From contig CAVUVM010000009.1 in assembly GCA_963744935.1 (NCBI GenBank), positions 1-64,000 of the forward strand: a DNA stretch of 64,000 nucleotides, given 5' to 3'. The notes beneath the pieces are model-generated. The model did not search any database, had not been told where the DNA came from, and saw only the letters and a program-made list of their open reading frames with translations. Positions 1 through 7,914 of this stretch are shown here, in pieces. The DNA comes from Bog-473 sp963744935. Its GTDB lineage: Bacteria > Actinomycetota > Acidimicrobiia > Acidimicrobiales > RAAP-2. The stretch's first letter is position 1; the number at the start of each line of letters is the position of its first letter. A program made the position numbers and the translations under genes.

Positions 1-14
1 GTTATGCGCGGCAT

Positions 15-371
15 TTATGGCGTGCCGGTGTTTGAGGTCGCTGTAACGGGGATCCTGCAATCTCGTAGGACCTTGGTTAGCGCGGAGTAGAAGGCGGAGT
101 TTTTGCCTTTCCCATTGGCATACACCGCAACAAGATGCCTGGCATCGTTACCTAGTACTCCGCCAGCCTTCTCGCTGTAGGAGAGGCCAGCCTGTAGCTC
201 GTTTTCGCTCTGAGTGGAATATTGATTGCCGGGGATACTGACCCCAGCAGCGCGGAGATCATGGCAAGCGGACTTGGCGTAGCTAGTACTCGATGGACCG
301 CCGCCGCCACCGCAACTGACGAGTATGAGCCCGCTGACCATCACTGCCGCTGAAGCCAGGCACCGCCACAT
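15..371 (-). CDS. small secreted lipoprotein
   Basis: Encodes a 118-residue protein. The N-terminus has a short hydrophobic stretch ending in the lipobox LVSC at about residues 17-20, followed by a Gly-rich linker, so the mature protein should be lipidated on Cys20 and held on the outer face of the membrane. The mature part (about 95 residues, two further Cys) matches no family I recognise. It lies at the window edge beside an IS110 insertion, and no partner gene is visible. The lipoprotein call rests on the lipobox; the function is unknown. Confidence 0.65.
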   Translation of the reverse strand: MWRCLASAAVMVSGLILVSCGGGGGPSSTSYAKSACHDLRAAGVSIPGNQYSTQSENELQAGLSYSEKAGGVLGNDARHLVAVYANGKGKNSAFYSALTKVLRDCRIPVTATSNTGTP

Positions 372-461
372 GCTCCGTACTGTAGGCGTGCAGCGGCATC
401 TGCAATCTGTCTTTGTCGAGGGCGCTGGTATCCCAGTTCGCCAATGATGTTGAGAAGCTCC

Positions 462-723
462 CGTGAGGGTCCACCGCTACAAGGTTGGTCGTCAGTAGTT
501 TCGGGAGCACCGGAGCCACCGGTCTGACTTGAGATCACGACGGACACCCGTTGGTGTCCGCACCCCGTCGACTGGAGCTCCGGGCAAACTCAGACGAGGC
601 GCGGCGTGCCCCGTTCCAGAGGGGTGATGGGCCGCTCTGTTAGAGCAGATCGACCCGCACCGTCACTCCTTCTCGGGACGGCCGCGCCACCCCTCAACCG
701 ACTTAAGGAAAGGAAGGGATGGC
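462..723 (+). ncRNA. candidate IS110 bridge RNA / structured leader, copy A
   Basis: Noncoding leader between the left end and the transposase start. It shares the opening GGGTCCACCGCT with copies B and C, then diverges. It contains a perfect hairpin with arms CGGACACC and GGTGTCCG (about 541-560) and a second hairpin GCTCT-GTT-AGAGC (634-646) at the position of a longer hairpin in copies B and C. IS110-group elements are known to encode a bridge RNA in this place. Assignment here is by position and conserved structure only. Confidence 0.4.
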
Positions 724-1765
724 ATGACCATCGTAGAAGCCACGCGCGCCGTCACCGGTGGCATCGACACCCACGGAGAGGTCCATGTGGCCGCCGTCTT
801 AGACGAGGTCGGTGGTCTGCTCGGCACGCAATCGTTCCGGGCGGATCCCGACGGTTATTTGGCACTGCTCAGCTGGCTCGAAGCGTTCGGCGAAGTCGAG
901 CAAGGTCGGCGTGGAGGGGACCGGTTCCTATGGGGCCGGCATCGCCCGCTTCCTCGCCAAAGCAGGGGTCCACGTCGTCGAAGTCGACCGCCAGAACCGC
1001 CAGGCCCGACACCACAGCGGCAAGTCCGACCCGCTCGACGCGCTCGAAGCCGCACGGGCCGTTCTCTCGGGCCGGGCCCACGGAGCGGCCAAGAGCAGAG
1101 ACGGCTCGGTCGAGGCGATCCGTGTTCTCGTCGTCGCCAAACGCTCGGCTCGAGGGGCCCGCATCAAGGCGCTCACCCAGATGCGCCAGCTCACATTCAG
1201 CGCCCCTGACCAGCTGCAGAGCAGACTCAAGGGTCTCCCCATCGCCGCCTTCGTGGCCGCCGCCCAAGGACTGCGTCCGACCCGCTCGTCCGACGTGGTC
1301 ACCGCGGCCACCAAAGCGGCGCTCTCGTCGCTGGCGCATCGCGTCGCCGACCTCGAAGAGGAGATCGGAGACCTCGACGCCATGATCACCCCGCTGTTGA
1401 AAGAGACCGCACCCGAGCTGCTCGGCGTCTATGGCGTCGGCGTCGACACCGCGGCCGCGCTGTTGGTCGCCGCCGGCGACAATCCCGAGCGATTGCATTC
1501 CGAAGCGGCCTGGGCCCATCTGTGCGGGGTCTCTCCGCTCGAGGCATCCTCGGGCAAGGTGACGAGGCATCGCCTCAACCGCGGCGGGGACCGCCAGGCC
1601 AACCGGGCGCTCTGGCACATCGTCATCACCCGGCTGGCTTCGGATCCGAGAACCCAGGCCTACATGGAGCGCCGGGTCAAAGACGGCCGCTCCAAGCGCG
1701 AGGCCATCCGCATGCTCAAGCGCTACGTCGCCCGCGAGGTCTACCGCTACTTGCCTCGCCCCTAG
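724..1765 (+). pseudogene. IS110-family transposase, frameshifted (copy A)
   Basis: Reading starts at ATG 724 (MTIVEATRAVTGGIDTHGE), the same start as the intact relative at 3243. The frame shifts by +1 near 898: the first 58 residues are in one frame and the rest (KVGVEGTGSYG to VYRYLPRP) in another. Compared with copy B there is one extra base where GEV-TK-IGVEGTG should be read. The C-terminal transposase_20 region (LLGVYGVGVDTAAALLVAAG, then LCGVSPLEASSGK) is otherwise complete. It is probably inactive unless the indel is a sequencing error. The DEDD-type N-terminal domain is the part that is split. Confidence 0.8.
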
Positions 1766-2088
1766 ATCCCCGGACCATGGACCTGGCTCACAGTTCGCCT
1801 GTCGCCCTTTGGGCTGACCTGTACCCGATATGCCGGTCCATGGCCCGGGTCACCAACTCTCCGAAGACGCGTGACCTGATAAGAGCTTGCCCTCTCCAAC
1901 GAGTGGCCCATCATTGGTCTGTCCGCTGTCCTCACTCCCGAAAATTCCCTCGAAAGGTCTTGACAACATCCATAGGAGCATCGGTACTGCGCCACCATCT
2001 ACTTTAGGTGATCATCGAAGAAGGCAATGGTGCGCAGACGCTCGGCGAGACCTAATCTCCGGCAACGTACACGGGAGGGGAGACAACC

Positions 2089-2304
2089 ATGGCTGAAAGC
2101 GTTTACAAGGTCATTGAACTCGTCGGTACTAGTGAGGAATCCTGGGAGAAGGCTGCAAGTGCAGCCGTAGAGCAGGCGTCTGGGTCGCTTCGTGACCTTC
2201 GCATTGCTGAAGTGGTCGAACTCGATCTCCAGATCGAGGACGACCAGGTCAAGACCTACCGAGCCAAGGTCAAGGTGTCCTTCAAGCTGCGGCCTCGGCC
2301 ATGA
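2089..2304 (+). CDS. dodecin family flavin-binding protein
   Basis: A 71-residue protein that aligns along its whole length with dodecins: YKVIELVGTSEESWEKAA, then a LRDLRIAEVVELDLQIEDDQV strand pair and an AKVKVSFKL end. Dodecins form hollow dodecamers that store or buffer riboflavin, FMN or related flavins in the cytoplasm. The start at ATG 2089 has a strong Shine-Dalgarno GGAGGGG at about 2074-2080. It lies between the right end of IS110 copy A and a REP-like repeat, and the next gene also encodes a probable flavoprotein (PPOX fold). Confidence 0.88.
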   Translation: MAESVYKVIELVGTSEESWEKAASAAVEQASGSLRDLRIAEVVELDLQIEDDQVKTYRAKVKVSFKLRPRP

Positions 2305-2375
2305 TGACAAGACCACAAGTTTTCCGGTAGGTAGTGGCTGACCAACTGTCTGCGTGGGCCAGCTCAGCCTGGCGG

Positions 2376-2403
2376 GTGCCCAGTACGCCGGGTTCGGGTG
2401 CCT
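2376..2403 (+). repeat. REP-like dispersed palindrome
   Basis: Reads GTGCCCAGTACGCCGGG followed by TTCGGGTGCC. Left arm GTGCCC, GCCGG core and right arm GGGTGCC match the repeat family found at about 18 intergenic sites in the first 38 kb. It lies between the dodecin and PPOX genes. Confidence 0.55.
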
Positions 2404-2459
2404 CCATAGAGGTTACATCCCCCTGGATGACGTCCCAGTGGTAACAGGGCCTTGGACTC

Positions 2460-2495
2460 TTGAATGTCATAGTCGAACGTCCGTACGCTCTGACC
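2460..2495 (+). promoter_or_regulatory. leaderless promoter of the PPOX gene
   Basis: TTGAAT at 2460-2465, an 18-base spacer and TACGCT at 2484-2489, then six bases to ATG 2496. This layout, with transcription starting at the start codon, is common in actinobacteria. It supports ATG 2496 over the in-frame TTG at 2460, which would lie inside the -35 box. Confidence 0.5.
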
Positions 2496-2930
2496 ATGCC
2501 CAGGCGAATCCTCGAAGAGCTCTCATGGGATGAGTGCTTTGTGTTGCTCAAGCAACAGGTCGTGGGTCGGCTCGTCTATCAAGACGAACTGGGACCAGCC
2601 GCAGTCCCGGTCAACTATGCCGTGGCCGGAAATACGATTGTCTTCCGTTCTGAGGCAGGTTCGAAAGTGCGCGGACTGCAAGAACGGGATATCGCCTTTC
2701 AAGTTGATCACATAGATACGGTTAGCCACTCAGGATGGAGCGTTCTGATTCGTGGTGCCGCTGAAACAGTCGAGTTCGAGCGCCTGTCCGACCTGATACG
2801 ACAGATCGATGACGTCGTTCCGCAACCATGGAAGAAGGGGATCCACAACATATGGGTCGTGATCACTCCGAAGGTCGTGAGTGGACGGCGCTTGGCAGAA
2901 GCCGCCTCAGAAGACCTTTGGCTCTTCTGA
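2496..2930 (+). CDS. pyridoxamine 5'-phosphate oxidase (PPOX) family protein
   Basis: A 144-residue split-barrel protein. The pattern LSWDECFVLLKQQVVGRLVY, then PVNYAVAGNTIVFRSEAGSKV and a late strand WSVLIRGAAETVEF is typical of small actinobacterial PPOX / nitroreductase-like flavin (FMN or F420) proteins of 130-160 residues. The substrate cannot be assigned. No Shine-Dalgarno is visible; the promoter layout indicates a leaderless start. The gene ends about 60 bases before IS110 copy B. The nearby dodecin may be functionally linked through flavin, but they are 190 bp apart with a repeat between, so they are not an obvious operon. Confidence 0.75.
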   Translation: MPRRILEELSWDECFVLLKQQVVGRLVYQDELGPAAVPVNYAVAGNTIVFRSEAGSKVRGLQERDIAFQVDHIDTVSHSGWSVLIRGAAETVEFERLSDLIRQIDDVVPQPWKKGIHNIWVVITPKVVSGRRLAEAASEDLWLF

Positions 2931-3001
2931 GTTGAGGCAGCTTCCTCACCCCGGCCAACAAGTGGCCCTCCAGGGGGCGCCCCAGTTCATTGATACTTCT
3001 C

Positions 3002-3242
3002 TGAGGGTCCACCGCTTGACTGCTGGTCCTCAATAGCTTCGGGAGTGCTGGCCGGTCCGGTCTGACTTGGAGTCCCGTGACGTTGCAAGACGTCGTCGAC
3101 CGAGACCAACCAGCCGCACATTGAAAGCGGCACGTCCCGTCTCGAAGTTGGGGTGAATGGTCCGGGTTGCGCGAACAACCCAGACCGCCCGTCGCTCCGA
3201 TCCGGAACGGCCGTGCCATCCCTCAACACTTTGAGAGAAGGG
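3002..3242 (+). ncRNA. candidate IS110 bridge RNA / structured leader, copy B
   Basis: Begins with the shared GGGTCCACCGCT and ends just before the transposase start. A hairpin with arms GGTCCGGGTTG (3159-3169) and CAACCCAGACC (3176-3186) is conserved in copy C. The block after it (about 3186-3225) is nearly identical between copies B and C, while the middle (about 3060-3120) is not. That is the pattern expected for a scaffold with exchangeable guide loops. A possible -10 GATACT lies at 2992-2997, inside the left end. Confidence 0.45.
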
Positions 3243-4292
3243 ATGACCATGACCATCGTAGAAGCTGCGCGCGGGATCACCGGTGGTGTCGACACGCACC
3301 GCGACGTCCACGTGGCCGCAGCACTCGATCCACTCGGTGGACTGCTCGGCGCAGAGAGCTTTGCCACCGACTCGGCCGGCTACAAGGCATTGTTGGGCTG
3401 GCTCAAGACCTTCGGCGAGGTCACCAAGATCGGCGTGGAAGGCACCGGTTCGTATGGCTCGGGCCTGACCCGTTACCTGCGCCGGGTGGGTGTCGAGGTC
3501 ATCGAGGTCGACCGGCCCGATCGCCAGACGCGCCGCCGGGTTGGCAAGTCCGACCCGCTCGATGCCATCGAAGCGGCCCGGGCTGCGCTCAGCGGCCGGG
3601 CGAAGGGCAAGCCCAAGTCGCGCGACGGTGCGGTCGAGGCCATCCGGGTCCTCGTCGTCGCCAAGCGTTCGGCCCGCCAGGCTCGGGGCAAAGCCCTCGT
3701 CCAGATGCGCCACCTCGGCTACAGCGCGCCCGAGCAGCTGCGTTGTCGCTTGAAGGGCCTCTCGGTGCCGGCATTGGTGGCCGAGGGAAAGGGGCTCCGG
3801 CCGACGCGATCACCTGATCCGGTGACGGCCGCAACCAAGGCGTCGTTATCCTCGTTGGCCCGCCGCATCGAAACACTCGACGCCGAGCTCGCCGAGCTCA
3901 ACGAGAGAATCGAAGGCCTCCTCGTCGCGACCGTCCCCGAACTCCTCGAGCTCTTCGGTGTCGGACCCGACACTGCGTCAGCACTCGTCATGGCCGCCGG
4001 CGACAACCCCGAGCGTCTGCGTTCTGAGGCAGCCTGGGCCCACCTGTGCGGTGTCTCGCCCATCCCCAAGGGCTCAGGCAAGAACAGCGGCCGGGTCAAA
4101 GTGCACGACGGTGGGGATCGCCAGGCCAACAGCGCGCTCTGGCGCATCGTCATGGTGCGCATCGCCCACGATCCCGACACCCAGCTCTACTTCGAGCGCC
4201 GCGTCAAAGAAGGCAAGACCACCTACGAGGTCATCCGCATCTTGAAGCGCTATGTCGCCCGCGAGGTCTATCGCTACTTGCCTCGCGGCTAG
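3243..4292 (+). CDS. IS110-family transposase (copy B)
   Basis: 349 residues, full length for the family and apparently intact. The N-terminal DEDD (RuvC-like) domain starts at GGVDTHRDVHVAAALD with the first Asp, and continues through GVEGTGSYGSGLTRYL and GKSDPLDAIEAARAAL, which carry the other acidic residues. The C-terminal transposase_20 domain has ELFGVGPDTASALVMAAGDN and the catalytic-Ser-type region AHLCGVSPIPKGSGK. ATG 3243 is followed by a second in-frame ATG at 3249, and GAGAGAAGGG lies just upstream. It probably performs insertion and excision guided by the upstream RNA. It is about 75-80% identical by eye to copy C. Confidence 0.9.
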   Translation: MTMTIVEAARGITGGVDTHRDVHVAAALDPLGGLLGAESFATDSAGYKALLGWLKTFGEVTKIGVEGTGSYGSGLTRYLRRVGVEVIEVDRPDRQTRRRVGKSDPLDAIEAARAALSGRAKGKPKSRDGAVEAIRVLVVAKRSARQARGKALVQMRHLGYSAPEQLRCRLKGLSVPALVAEGKGLRPTRSPDPVTAATKASLSSLARRIETLDAELAELNERIEGLLVATVPELLELFGVGPDTASALVMAAGDNPERLRSEAAWAHLCGVSPIPKGSGKNSGRVKVHDGGDRQANSALWRIVMVRIAHDPDTQLYFERRVKEGKTTYEVIRILKRYVAREVYRYLPRG

Positions 4293-4497
4293 ATCCCCGG
4301 GCTGTGGGTCTGGCTCTCCCCAGTTCTGTCGGCCTCCGGGTCTGACTTTCCAGCGATTCGCCGACCCTCAGCTCGGACCACCATCTCGAAAACGCGTGAC
4401 CCAATAAGAGCCTGTCCTCACGTCGAGTGACTCATCAATGTTCTGTCCGCTGTTTTCACTCCCGAGCCCCGAAGAGGGGTTGACAAGTGATAGGAGC

Positions 4498-4853
4498 GTC
4501 GCCGGGAGCACGGCCCAACGGAAGAACTGCTGGAGATCCCCGTACCTAATCGATGCCGTCTTAGGCCGATGACGCGGAATCTGATCCGCTATGTACATCT
4601 CGATGTGTTCTCTCGTTAGATTGCGAATGTCTGTCGGCATCCCATTGATTACGAGGAACAGGCAGAGACCACGGACCGAGTCTGTGTAACTCTTGATGGT
4701 CTTCGGTGATTTGTTGGTTGCCCGAAGGGACAGCTCAAAGCTTCGGACGAGCAGGGCAACGTCAGACGGGTTTGTGGCCGTCTCCAGGTATGCCCTAAAC
4801 CGATGGGCGAGGGTGCCTTCATCTCCCCTGGTGCGTTCATCGGTGGTACTCAA
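4498..4853 (-). pseudogene. tyrosine recombinase/integrase, N-terminal fragment
   Basis: About 120 residues in frame from ATG 4853: SFELSLRATNKSPKTIKSYT, then TREHIEMYIADQIPRHRPKTA and YGDLQQFFRWAV. This is the SAM-like N-terminal core-binding domain of phage-type integrases. The catalytic domain (Arg, His-X-X-Arg, Tyr) is missing because IS110 copy B begins immediately afterwards; the remaining codons to the stop at 4368 are IS sequence. It sits 160 bp from a tRNA-Val gene. It may be the former integrase of the neighbouring tRNA-bounded island or of a separate element. Confidence 0.75.
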
Positions 4854-5010
4854 CTTGTCTCCTCGACCTCGAATGGGCTGGTCACTCAGATGTAGCGCTC
4901 CGGCCTAATCAGACCAAGGCAACCGTGCGAAACCATCTGCTCTTGCAGCGTTGCGCCGGGCGTCATCGAGGACGAGTATGACAAAAAGAGCAGGTAGAGT
5001 TGCCTTTCTC

Positions 5011-5084
5011 GGGCGCTTAGCTCAGTTGGTTAGAGCAGCTGGCTTACAACCAGCAGGTCGGGGGTTCGAGTCCCTCAGCGCCCA
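5011..5084 (+). tRNA. tRNA-Val (anticodon UAC)
   Basis: 74 bases fold as a complete cloverleaf: acceptor GGGCGCT with AGCGCCC, D-stem GCTC/GAGC, anticodon stem GCTGG/CCAGC around loop CTTACAA (anticodon TAC), T-stem GGGGG/CCCTC around TTCGAGT, discriminator A. The terminal CCA is not encoded. Its 3' part is the left copy of a direct repeat that recurs at 37704, so the gene is the probable integration site of the island to its right. Confidence 0.95.
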
Positions 5085-5090
5085 CTTTCC
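5047..5090 (+). other. attL: tRNA 3' end direct repeat
   Basis: 44 bases from the anticodon loop of tRNA-Val to just past its end. They match 37704-37747 at 43 of 44 positions; the single difference is in the T-stem/loop boundary (T here, G there). The intact tRNA is reconstituted on this side, as is usual for tRNA-targeted integration. Confidence 0.75.
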
Positions 5091-5122
5091 CTAGCGGGGA
5101 GAGAGCAGCCCAGGCGACGAAA

Positions 5123-5238
5123 CGGCCCAGAAGCGCCGCGCACGGGGCGGGCGGGAGGCGCAGCCGGGCGGACGGAGGGCCGGAGGCCGGCGGCACCGGG
5201 AAACGAGGGGGCACCGCGGCGCGGGGCGGGGGGCTACC
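5123..5238 (+). repeat. GC-rich repeat, left copy
   Basis: Very GC-rich block containing GGCCGGCGGCACCGGGAAA, then a G-rich stretch, CGCGGCGCG and GGGGGGCTACC. A diverged copy in the same orientation is at 5845-5996. An 11-base inverted match (GGCCCAGAAGC near 5128, GCTTCTGGGCC near 5849) also pairs the two blocks. Together they flank a single secreted-protein gene. The 5091-5370 gap holds no gene that I can support. Confidence 0.45.
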
Positions 5239-5370
5239 AGTCTGAGGTTGTTCGACGACCGCAGATGGAGGACCCCCGTGCAGACTGACCCTACGCGTGC
5301 GTTGGGGTGGATGACGCCGTCGGCCACCGCCGCGCCCGTGGTCTAGCTGATCTCGCTGGAGTGAGGCGCG

Positions 5371-5784
5371 TCACCCCACTTTCTGCCGGTAGCTGGCGCT
5401 GCTCTTCGCCGCGGGCGTAGCCCCGCCTGGCTTGTAGCTCCCCTTGATCTTGTAGGTGCCGGCCGCCAGAGTCTCGCTGTCCTTCACGCTGGCATCGCTG
5501 CAGTTGGCGAATTCCGGATCGGGCGTCGTCGCGACACTGCCCAACTTCTCCCCCGTCGTCTTGTCCTTGAAGACGATCGTCCCAGTCGGCGGGCTGTCGG
5601 CCACTCGGTTGCACTCCTGGGCACTCACGGTGAAGTTGACCCCGACGGCGACCGGATTTGCCGACGACGTCACCGTCGTCCACGAGGTCGTCTCCGCGCC
5701 CGCGATGGACGCCGGTACGGCGACCATCGCGGCCACCGCTCCGGCCGCGATCGCACCAGCGAACCAATGTTTCCGTATCTTCAT
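5371..5784 (-). CDS. secreted Ig-like-fold protein
   Basis: 137 residues. MKIRKHWFAG starts a Sec signal peptide with a long Ala/Val core, probably cleaved after SIAGA (about residue 30). The mature part reads as one bacterial Ig-like (Big_3/Flg_new-like) domain: NPVAVGVNFTVSAQ, PPTGTIVFKDKTTGEKLG and LAAGTYKIKGSYKPGG, with two Cys that could form a disulfide. ATG 5784 is chosen because the signal peptide starts there and GGAGG lies upstream. It is flanked by GC-rich repeats and close to the island's left end. Surface or adhesive role is likely but not shown. Confidence 0.6.
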   Translation of the reverse strand: MKIRKHWFAGAIAAGAVAAMVAVPASIAGAETTSWTTVTSSANPVAVGVNFTVSAQECNRVADSPPTGTIVFKDKTTGEKLGSVATTPDPEFANCSDASVKDSETLAAGTYKIKGSYKPGGATPAAKSSASYRQKVG

Positions 5785-5844
5785 GCCTCCTCCTCGGGGT
5801 TTCACTAGCACTGTTAGGCGGAAAGGCTATGGCGCCGCTGCCCC

Positions 5845-5996
5845 CCGTGCTTCTGGGCCGCGCAGGGCGCACCGAGCAGGGGCAACGCGCGCCGAGCGAG
5901 CGACGCGGGCCGACGGCTGGGGGGCCGGCGCCACCGGGAAAAGGGGGGGACACGCGGCGCGAGGCGGGGGCAGAGGAGCGGGCAGGGCTACCCGCC
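5845..5996 (+). repeat. GC-rich repeat, right copy
   Basis: Matches the block at 5123-5238 around GGCCGGCGCCACCGGGAAAA, CGCGGCGCGAGG and the ending GGGCTACC. It lies directly upstream of the secreted Ig-like protein gene (which reads leftward), so it may include its promoter region. No gene is seen in 5785-6010. Confidence 0.45.
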
Positions 5997-6010
5997 AAGT
6001 CATGCATCTT

Positions 6011-7344
6011 TTACGCGTCCGGGATCAACGACAAGTCCATTCGCCCATCAGATGTGTATGGCACATCTTTCTGCGCCACGCCAAACCCTCGCCCCAACAC
6101 ATCTGTGACGATTGTTGCCGCGTCCACCCACGTATCGCCCGTGCCTGTCACATCAACCTCGAAGGAGTCGGAGGTTGGAGCAAGAGCAGTTAGAAATGGT
6201 CGACGTCGAGCGGCCAACATGACTCTGACGGAGTCGCGGTTCCATCCGTCAGCATTGCAACGGAATCGCCATTCTCTCACTTCATCAAGCTCTGGTTGCA
6301 CACCTTCATATGCGAATCTGACAGTTTCAGCGATGAATTCAACGAGAGCCGTTTGATTGATGATCATTGTGTCGGGCGTAAATACCTGGTTCCAACCCAA
6401 GAAATCTGGTGATACAGCGGAAGCGGCCGTAACGGTCCCAGTCCGACCAACAATGACGCTCGGACCTGCTCATCAATTAGCGCGAGCCAACTCTCGATCG
6501 GCACTACTGGAGAGGAAGGCAGAGCTAGGCCAAAGCCATGCTGTCTCGTGGACCTCCACCTCCGGATCTTCTCCGTAAATTCACCATAGAAGTCATCGAT
6601 AAATTCGCGGCCGGGAAGTGGGATGCTTTGAATGGTGAATGTTGGAGGGTCTCCCCACTCCGCGAATCGCTCTTTTAGATATGTCACCTGGTCCGCTGCG
6701 TCAGTGTCACTTGGTAATTCCCGCGTGGACTCCACGAGCGGTCGACGTAATCCAGTGGAGATCAGTTGCTGAATACGTGAGGGATCCTCCCATTACGTAT
6801 CGGATCCGGATCGAGTTGGCCAACCGACGGCATGTCCCACCTCCTTCTGCGGTCGGTTCTCGTCAACGATGCGGTCGACAAGGAAGGGAATGTCCCATTC
6901 GTCTTGAGGGTCAACGTGTAGAGCGACTAATAGTCTCCCTTTAGCGCCTTCTGAATATCGTCGAACCTCGACGTGACGAACCAACGGGCGAATGTGAGCC
7001 CGAACGAGCTTTAGATAGGCATCGTCGTCTACTGCTTCTGGGCTAACTCCGACAACGCGCTCGGCGATCTCCCGTTTACTAGTAGCGACTGTTGTGGTTT
7101 CAACGCCGAGAACGATTGTTCCGCCCTTACTATTCGCGAACGCGGCAACATCCGCGACAAGGTCGGCTCGATCCTTCGGGTTCTGGAGATTGTAGGCGTG
7201 ACTCTTGAAATCAATCTGATCGCCCTCTTCGGTTCCGACGATGTCAGCGAATCGTCCAGCCGAGAGCATTTCGATTAGTTCAGTTCGCGTTGTTGCTGCC
7301 ACTCCGTCTCCTCGAAACCTGATGGTCATTGCCGGCGAGCGCAT
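6011..7344 (-). pseudogene. AlbA_2/Schlafen-type DNA-binding protein, broken
   Basis: One former gene of about 430 codons in three pieces. The first (7344-6796) contains an AlbA_2 domain: DIVGTEEGDQIDFKSHAY, then LVADVAAFANSKGGTIVLGV. An in-frame TAA at 6793-6795 separates it from a same-frame continuation (WEDPSRIQQLI onward) ending at 6364, and a frameshift at about 6400-6470 leads to the third piece ending at 6011. AlbA_2 proteins are ATP-binding or nucleic-acid-binding factors, some in defence or regulation. The C-terminal part is not a family I recognise. It has two independent lesions, so it is probably a real pseudogene. Confidence 0.7.
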
Positions 7345-7449
7345 CGAGATCGCATTCCGTGCGGTGCAACCGTTGCATAACGAAGTGCTTATGGGCAGAG
7401 ACAGAATGACAGGGGCCCTGGCCGGGTCCCTGAAACGTCGAAGCCATCG

Positions 7450-7890
7450 TTACCGGATCCGACCCGCAAGAACGTATGCCAACACAACATACGAAAGGAT
7501 CAGGGTCGTTGCCTTCAGAACAAACCAAATGATCGTAACGACATTCGGCCAGTCGGGATACTCGAATGCTTCTGCATAGTCGGAGCTATGCCTCTCGACA
7601 TGCCAGCCGAAGATGCCAAGCCATGCAGTTCGCCACAAATACTGACAGAGATCAAGAGCCAAAGTGATTGCGAGAAAGAGCCCAACCCACAACAGGTTGG
7701 TGGGTATACGGAGTACTGATTGGGCCGTCACTCCGTTGCCACCACTGAATACCCACACAAAGGCTAGGCCCGCAATGGCAAGCTGGCGAACGATGCTGCT
7801 AGCTGTTCCGCTTGCTCCGTAATACTCCTCCCGTACTTCTTTGAGCGTTACCTTTGTGGTCAGCGTGAGTTTGCACGACAACGTCCGCAA
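7450..7890 (-). CDS. small integral membrane protein
   Basis: 146 residues with about three transmembrane helices: AIAGLAFVWVFS, LLWVGLFLAITLALDLCQYL and VVTIIWFVLKATTLILSYVV. The rest is short polar loops, and I recognise no family. It is transcribed leftward, 106 bp upstream of the broken AlbA_2 gene. No clear ribosome binding site precedes the ATG at 7890, so the start could be at a later in-frame codon. Confidence 0.5.
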   Translation of the reverse strand: MRTLSCKLTLTTKVTLKEVREEYYGASGTASSIVRQLAIAGLAFVWVFSGGNGVTAQSVLRIPTNLLWVGLFLAITLALDLCQYLWRTAWLGIFGWHVERHSSDYAEAFEYPDWPNVVTIIWFVLKATTLILSYVVLAYVLAGRIR

Positions 7891-7914
7891 TCCCAGCTGA
7901 GTCCTGTGGCAGGG

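Larger units (their letters stand above)
440..1979 (+). mobile_element. IS110-family element, copy A
   Basis: Insertion sequence of about 1.5 kb with a noncoding left part, one transposase and a 200-base noncoding right part. The right end was set by alignment with copies B and C: all three end with TTGACA, about 12-14 bases, then ATAGGAGC. The left end follows CCCAGTTC (432-439), a motif that also flanks copy B. IS110 elements lack terminal inverted repeats, and none is seen. The end positions are approximate by a few bases. Confidence 0.7.
2989..4497 (+). mobile_element. IS110-family element, copy B (intact transposase)
   Basis: About 1.5 kb. The left end follows CCCAGTTC (2981-2988), and the right end is the shared TTGACA (4480-4485) followed by ATAGGAGC (4490-4497). 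The right flank is tyrosine recombinase coding sequence, but the left flank beyond the PPOX gene is not the missing half of that recombinase. The two flanks therefore do not come from one simple insertion, and a deletion or recombination at the element is likely. Confidence 0.75.

Noticed and set aside
724..1765. Programmed +1 frameshifting in the IS110 copy A transposase
   Set aside because: IS110 transposases are normally made from one frame, the intact copies B and C have no such site, and no slippery sequence with a stop or stimulatory structure is evident.
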